From the NCBI RefSeq assembly GCF_028453695.1, contig NC_135780.1:9486001-9550000 (forward strand): a stretch of DNA of 64,000 nt, written 5' to 3'. The notes below the pieces were generated by a model. That model was not told where the DNA came from. It made no database searches and saw nothing but the letters and a program-made list of their open reading frames with translations. This document shows, piece by piece, positions 58,451 to 64,000 of this stretch. The number at the start of each line of letters is the position of its first letter. The stretch's first letter is position 1. The position numbers and the translations under genes are program-made. This DNA comes from Augochlora pura (Eukaryota; Arthropoda; Insecta; Hymenoptera; Halictidae).

Positions 58451-58909
58451 CCCTTTTTACTCAAAGCCATTTCAACTGCGAATCTAAAATAATATTACTG
58501 GCTTCCAGTGTTTCCATTTTATATAACAATATTTATTTAATGCCATATGAACTTTAGTCTTGCGACTCATACAACAGTTGCACCTTTAACAATATTTAAA
58601 TTTAAGCTTTGGCGATATGTATGATAAATAATTCTGGAACGTGCTACAACAATTTTAACACGTTGATCGCCGCGACACTAATTTTTGACCAATCTTGAAA
58701 ATTTATATTTATTGTAGTAGATTTGAATAAATTAAATTTGACTAGAATGTTTCGAATGCGAAAGAGTTACCACCCCTTATGATAAATATTAACTTTCTAG
58801 CTTCGCTTTAATTAATTAAATTGTTTTAACTGTGTGAGTATTTTAGTGGTCGATTGTCGGCAGTCAACGTGTCAATGGCGTCACAGCGTCGCCACTCGAG
58901 TGCAAAGGG
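58451..58909. mobile_element. piggyBac-like MITE interrupted by a CACGTTGA-family element
   Basis: TTAA lies at 58447-58450 and 58910-58913. The ends are CCCTTTTTACTCAAAGCC and CTCGAGTGCAAAGGG. It is 459 bp; removal of the inner 213-bp element and one TTAA gives 242 bp, the family length. Confidence 0.82.
58659..58871. mobile_element. TTAA-type MITE, CACGTTGA family, nested
   Basis: TTAA lies at 58655-58658, and the right flank TCAA at 58872-58875 is a one-base variant. The ends are CACGTTGATCGCCG and CGGCAGTCAACGTG. It shares its body with the degenerate copy at 3066-3258. 213 bp, noncoding. Confidence 0.78.
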
Positions 58910-58913
58910 TTAA

Positions 58914-59358
58914 TATTTACTTATATACTTAAATATCAATAACAGGACATTAGAATATTATTCCGATTTTAAAGAACAGAACAACATCCATACTTAACCC
59001 TTTGTACTCGAGTGGCGACTCTGACGCACCACTCAGGTTTATCATATAATGTTCTACAAAATTGCTATACTATCAAATCTGTTTATTTTTACAAAACTGT
59101 TCAAAGTATAATTTTTATATAGACTCAATTTCGTAAGCATAAATTGCAGCGATAAGTCGTATAAAATATATAGATACTGTAGATCATCCAAGATAGTTTT
59201 AAATTTAGGGTTAAAATGGCGTCGAGTGCTAAGGGTTAATTGTTTATTAGAAGAAGATAATAGCTCTTAACAATTTTTTAAATATTAGTAGATTTGATAA
59301 AGATTAATTATTTATTGCTAGTAATATCCATCACGAACTCGTCAAAGTACGCCAAGGA
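58914..59358. mobile_element. Older TTAA-type MITE fragments (CCCCTTGACGTACC family) split by a younger element
   Basis: 58914-58997 matches the internal part of 14155-14400 (AATATTAATAACA, AAAGAACAGAA-AACATCCATACTTAA). About 59305-59358 matches its right end (TTATTGCTAGTAAT, CTCGTCAAAGTACG-CCAAGG). The younger element 58998-59235 was inserted at the internal TTAA. The left part of the old element is missing. Confidence 0.6.
58998..59235. mobile_element. piggyBac-like MITE, CCCTTTGCACTCG family, nested
   Basis: TTAA lies at 58994-58997 and 59236-59239. The ends are CCCTTTGTACTCGAG and TCGAGTGCTAAGGG. 238 bp, noncoding. Confidence 0.82.
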
Positions 59359-59359
59359 T

Positions 59360-59966
59360 TTAAAAAGATCGTCGATCATTTAACGAAAAGAACGATCGCG
59401 ATCGAAAACGGATCCGGCCGCGTCTGCCGGGTTGAAAATCGCGCGGTCGACCCGGCGAACAATTAGAAGCCGAGAGAGCAGGTCCGTCGTCCGCGAGCCG
59501 GGATGACGGTGCGCGACGTCCGATCCTCGATCCTCGATCGTCGAACACACTTGCGGAGGGGTTCGAGGGCCGGAATAGGATAGGGCCGAAGCGTGAAGAG
59601 GCAGTTATTGTGGGCGCTGGCGCGCGTCATTTGATCGCGCACAGTGGAAGCCGAGGCCTGTGTGTGCACCATTTCCCTCCTGCCGGGCTTGTCGCCCGAT
59701 CCACCCCCAGCGAACCCCCCCTTTCGGCGCCCACCACCGCCCCTCCGCTCGCCCTCGTCGGATCCTCGTTTCGCCGGCGCGACCGTCCCGGCACCCTCCC
59801 CGCCCGCCGCCGTCGTCGCCATCGAAGTTGCGCAATCCAGCCCGCAGGAAGGGTAGGTGGGCCAGCGAGAGGGTGGAATTTACCCCGCAGGCCGGCCAAC
59901 CTAATGGAAACAAGAAATTGCGGCAAACAGCGTTACCCACGCCTCGACGCCCCGTAAATATCGCGA

Positions 59967-60025
<59 letters not shown>

Positions 60026-60750
60026 ATGACAGAGAGAAAGAGGGAGGACTAGGACAGAGTGAAAGAGAGAGTGAGAGAGGGTTAGCCAGCGTCGTCGAAA
60101 CTGTTCGCCCTCTGTCCTTGTCAAAGGATCCTCCGAATCGGCTGGCCACCCGGGGGCGACTGCTCTCGGTCGCTGCGAGGGTGGCAACCGCCGTCAGACG
60201 TCTCCGTCGCGAACTTTACGCCCTGTTGTTCCGGGATGCTCGAGGACACTCCGTTCAACCCCCATACGCGGCCGATCGGCCGGCTGAATTGTTTTCGATG
60301 CTTTCGATCGTTTTATCCGACTGAGAAAGTACAAGAGAGTTGCAGGGTCTTGTTTCCTTTTGGAAGAGGGCTGCGGATGAATCTTTGTGGTCTTAACAGT
60401 TTAGCGATCGGTCATCCGGCTGTCATCAGGCATTTGTCGATTTGACAATCCGGCATTTGTCATTGCAGAGTAACTGGATCTATTTGTTTTATTCATGTCA
60501 AAATTTATGTCATTCGGCTGCAAACATTTATGTCATCACAGAGTAATTGAATCTATTTGTTTTATTCATTGCAGAAGGTACGTCTAATATTTGAAAGATT
60601 ATGTAATAGTATGAGGACTTGTAGTAGTACCTTTACTTCAATGATAATCCAATAATAGATAATAATAGGTAACAAATTATTGGCTGCTATGACAAGCGAT
60701 TTGCAGGCTATAATTCGGGAGAGGAAGGCGATTTATAGGTTACCGGTCGA
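59360..60750. other. GC/CpG-rich intergenic block with long (GA)n array
   Basis: About 59.36-60.35 kb is strongly GC/CpG-rich, with a (GA)n run at 59970-60022. Several overlapping frames of 70-130 codons on both strands look compositional. No gene is recognised. Confidence 0.5.
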
Positions 60751-60756
60751 TAAAGT

Positions 60757-60985
60757 GTTACTCTAACTCTAAGGCACTATTGAAATTGCTCTATCACGTT
60801 TTAAAATCATTTTTATAACAACAAAGTTTAGTTTTGGAAATATCATTGAAAAGTGAAATTGTTGACACTGGTTACAACAATTAATTACGTACGTGTAAAA
60901 TTCACTTAGTTATATAAAATGGGAATACTGTAATTTTGAAGAATTATTTTAGATTTACAGTTAATACGGTTTTGAGCGCAAAGGG
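60757..60985. mobile_element. Degenerate piggyBac-like MITE copy, CCCTTTGCACTCG family
   Basis: The right end TTGAGCGCAAAGGG before TTAA (60986-60989) and the core (TATAAAATGG-AATACTG, TTTAGATTTACAGTTAA) match the family. The left end (GTTACTCTAACTCTAAGGCAC) is eroded, so the start is approximate. Confidence 0.6.
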
Positions 60986-60989
60986 TTAA

Positions 60990-63756
60990 TTAGAGTTGAC
61001 TCTTTAGGAGAGACGATTTTACAGAGACGCGTGTGATTTGGAAAATTATATTGGGTTACGGAGTATTATCTGCAACAATAATGTTCACAAAAATAGTTTA
61101 GAAAACTAGATTTTGAAAAAGAGAGAGAGAGAGAGAGAGAGGTGCGTATAAGATGCCACCCCCTACAGAACCACTTCCAAAAACTCCGCGATCGTAAAAA
61201 TAAAACGCCATTTTATATTTCTTCGATAAATACACAAAGTCCACATTGCACCGATAACAACGAGCGCGCGATACCTAGAACAATGAGGACATTGCAACGA
61301 ATTCAAGGGTTCCGTTGTACAATCCGAAACCCTTCAGAACAGTCGAACAATAAAAAAGAACAACAAATCCCGCCAGGCGGAAGGGTCGCGCAGCGATTGG
61401 AATTTCCGCTTGCAAACGTCACGCCGCGATTTCTTTTGCGCGGCTCGCGCGCGCGCGCGATCGCTTTTTCGCCGGCCAGCTCGCGCTGCATAATTAACAT
61501 TGTATCGTTGACAACGTTTACAAAAGGTTTCGGGTGCTCGTTCCGGATCGGAACAATCTGGCGCGAACACCGCGCCGGGATATCGCATTCAGCTGAACGG
61601 CCGTATAATCCAAACAACGGCAACGCCGGGCGACAACGGGCTACCCCATTAAAACGTTCGAGCGAGAAAAGCGGAGAGAAAGGGACGACAGAGGAGGAGG
61701 AGGAGGAGGAGAGGGGGTTAAAGGCGGCCGCGGATAAAGTGATTCGCGGCAATTAATCCGCCCTGTAAATGATAGCGTTTCCATTTACGGCGAGGCGCCT
61801 CCGACTATCATCCTGCCACGCCGGCCCGTCTACCAGAGAATAATAATCTATCTTAAATAACCCGCGGGGTGTTCGAGCTGAACGAGCCTTCCATCGAGCC
61901 CAGAGCTCCGCTGCGAGATGCTCCGCCGGAAGTAAATGGTAAAGTAATCTCGGCACGGGTATTAAATTACTCGAGGCTAACCGAGGACCCAGATTTAAAA
62001 ACAGAAATTATGCTTGTATTAGTTTGTACGAACCGGTCCTCGTCCCTTCTATCCTTTCTGGGCTAGCAGAAACGGTGGAGCACAAACAGCAATTTTCAAT
62101 AACGAGAGTCTTGTTACAGATTTCGCGAAAATGTCGCGTTAATGTTCATATCCTTGGTTGCCTCGATTTTTATTTATTGCACTTCTGCGAGGTTGGTATT
62201 TTTGTATAATGTAATGGAAGCATAGGTTATAAGAAATATGGAGAAATATCTTAATGAATTGAGTCTCGTTTGAAAAATTTATAATATAGAAATTTGTAGT
62301 ATTTTACAATTGCCGACCAATTTGGTGCATGGTAGGGGTTAATGGTAATATTAGAACAACTGAGAAAGGATACATTTGTCTTCCAAAATTAGCAAGATAT
62401 ATTTATCAAAATGTTCTTCTATTTTTATTAGAAAATATAGCTAAATATAATATAAATAAATAAAATAATTATATCAAAAATTGGGGAATATAGAACCTGA
62501 AGTCATTAACTTTTTATTCTAGGTACTTTTTTTTTTTAAATAGTATTTTACGTCGCATCAACTACACTTGCGGTTATTAGCGACGACTTTTAATTCGGGA
62601 TATTAGAGTTTACTGTATAGGCTTGAATTTAGGTATTTTCATCTCTTAAATTTTACAGACACTCATGAAAGTGAGACTGCAGAAGAAAATACACCCGAAG
62701 CCATGTTCCAGTCGCAGCCTTTTTAGCAATCTTTGTTACCTTTTCTATTGTCTACAGCGCGTTCTACGCATTTGTACACGTTTACCGAATAAAACCGTTC
62801 GCCACCGTCTGGAAATAAAATCCGTCAACAGATTTCGATTCGACGCTGTAAAGAGAATTACCTTAAAAATAAATTGCGAAGACCCCCGCGGCGAGGAAAT
62901 ATCGCCGGCGTCAGGTATTACGTGTCGCGCAATCGGTTAAAATATGGAAAACACGTGTGAACGTGCCAGCATAAATATGCCCGCGCGCAAGAATGGCATT
63001 ACACCAATCGACGAGCCGAACGCGCATACGCTCTCGTAATGGGCTAAAAGCTTTACAAAGCGCGCGAATAGGCAGGTGAAGGGTGTGTGTGTGCGGGAGG
63101 GTAAGGTTTTGTCGCGCGGCGGAGCTTCGCTTTCGCGACAAATCCCTCCTTTGTTGGCCCCGGCGCGGGAAATAGAAGAGCGGAGAGAAGAGGAGCCGCG
63201 AACGCGCTGCATTATATTTTACCTCGGCTGCATATCCATTGGTGCATGGATTCCTGAGCTTCTATCGGGGACGGTTGCCGCGTGAAAAATAATTTGCGCC
63301 CCGCGACGCGTCGCCTACCGCAAGACGTGCACACCTCTTCCACTTATTCCGGATCTTCGCCGCGAGTTCTCCGAACGTGGACATTATTATAGACCACTGA
63401 CGTTCTTGCAAACCAAAATTGGTGTGGATTTAGTAATTGGAGCTGACGGGTTGTTTTGATAAAAAATAAATGCAAAAAATTGATCAAGAGAAAGCTTATT
63501 CGGAATAATGCGCTTGCAGCAGAATTGTGCAAATTAATTTTTAATGGTAAGACAACCGAGAGAATTTAAGAATATTATTCTCAATCGAATCGTCAACAAT
63601 AAACGTAATAATTGTTAATAATAAAAGATTGATAGGCAAGCGGATAATTCTTAGTTGATAATACAGTGTCAAACAAACACACAATGATTCGATTTTAATC
63701 CCTGCTTTTTCGACATTCAATCTTAAAGAAGACATATTTTAGATTCCTACGTTTTC
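60990..63756. other. Intergenic with GC-rich blocks
   Basis: A (GA)n run lies at 61120-61141. CpG-rich blocks at about 61.2-62.0 kb and 62.85-63.4 kb flank an AT-rich stretch. A 204-codon plus-strand frame at 61142-61756 and a 149-codon antisense frame overlap the GC block; neither resembles a known protein, and both end in the GAG-rich tract near 61690-61720. Confidence 0.5.
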
Positions 63757-63992
63757 AACCTCTTACCATGCCATTTTCTTTACTGTCATAATAATCAGAC
63801 CGCTTTCGATCGCAATAATTTCTTAGAAGAGAAATAAACTTTATATTCATTGTGTATTTATATCTACTATAATAAAATTCGAAGAGAATAGAATTCGAGT
63901 ATAGAGAGAATAGAATTCGATTATGACTTAAAGAAATGATTAGATTATTATTAGGAATTTTCACCACGTGTCTGACTCGTCAGGCAAGGGGT
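63757..63992. mobile_element. TTAA-type MITE at window end, CAAGGGG family
   Basis: The right end GACTCGTCAGGCAAGGGG precedes TTAA at 63993-63996. The left end near TTACCATGCCATTTTCTTTACTG resembles the GACGTACCATTTTCTTCACG start of 14155-14400. The left flank is eroded, so the boundary is approximate. Confidence 0.55.
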
Positions 63993-64000
63993 TAATGATT

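Noticed and set aside
59605..60052. Five overlapping frames, up to 130 codons, in the GC-rich block
   Set aside because: They are compositional, run into (GA)n, and have no family similarity.
61142..61756. 204-codon plus frame and 149-codon antisense frame
   Set aside because: They overlap in a CpG-rich block, end in a GAG-rich tract and show no recognisable motif, so not supported as a gene.
1..64000. tRNA, rRNA and spliceosomal RNA genes
   Set aside because: No convincing B-box/T-arm, rRNA or U-RNA core motifs were seen by eye; a covariance-model scan would be decisive and could not be run.

Overview
The window looks like nuclear DNA of an insect, most likely a hymenopteran (bee, ant or wasp). 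Six intron-bearing animal genes plus one nested gene are recognisable. Introns are AT-rich. GC/CpG-rich intergenic blocks carrying long (GA)n/(CT)n runs alternate with AT-rich DNA, and short TTAA-flanked repeats are abundant. The species assignment is inference; the gene identities are much firmer because the spliced reading frames were traced exon by exon and match known families along their length.

Layout: (1) 1-20.3 kb has no convincing gene. It holds GC-rich blocks, microsatellites, several TTAA-flanked MITE-like repeats, a 289-bp foldback element with TA ends, and two tandem arrays (164-bp and 185-bp units). (2) 20.4-39.9 kb is a gene-dense cluster: mTerf3 (+), Ergic3 (-) with Romo1 (+) nested inside one of its introns, pellino (+), Luc7-like (-) and Art4/CARM1 (+). 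mTerf3/Ergic3 and pellino/Luc7-like are convergent pairs; Ergic3/pellino and Luc7-like/Art4 are divergent pairs. (3) 39.9-47.2 kb is noncoding. It starts with a hexanucleotide array just downstream of Art4. (4) 47.2-54.5 kb is Pex1 (+). Thirteen coding exons were traced, including a GC-AG intron, and the last exon or exons are probably at or beyond a 100-N assembly gap (54738-54837). (5) 54.9-61 kb is a dense nest of piggyBac-like MITEs, some inserted in each other and one split by a Tc1/mariner-like element. (6) 59.3-63.4 kb returns to GC-rich noncoding blocks, and another TTAA-type repeat lies at the window end.

The genes do not form one pathway. They are mitochondrial transcription/translation (mTerf3), mitochondrial inner membrane (Romo1), ER-Golgi trafficking (Ergic3), innate immune ubiquitin signalling (pellino), splicing (Luc7-like), arginine methylation (Art4) and peroxisome biogenesis (Pex1). 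Most are housekeeping genes packed together between repeat-rich, gene-poor DNA. I found no tRNA, rRNA, CRISPR array or new multi-gene system. The most unusual content is the nested Romo1/Ergic3 arrangement, the GC-AG intron of Pex1, and TTAA-element insertions dated by nesting and, in one case, by an empty site in a neighbouring tandem-repeat copy.
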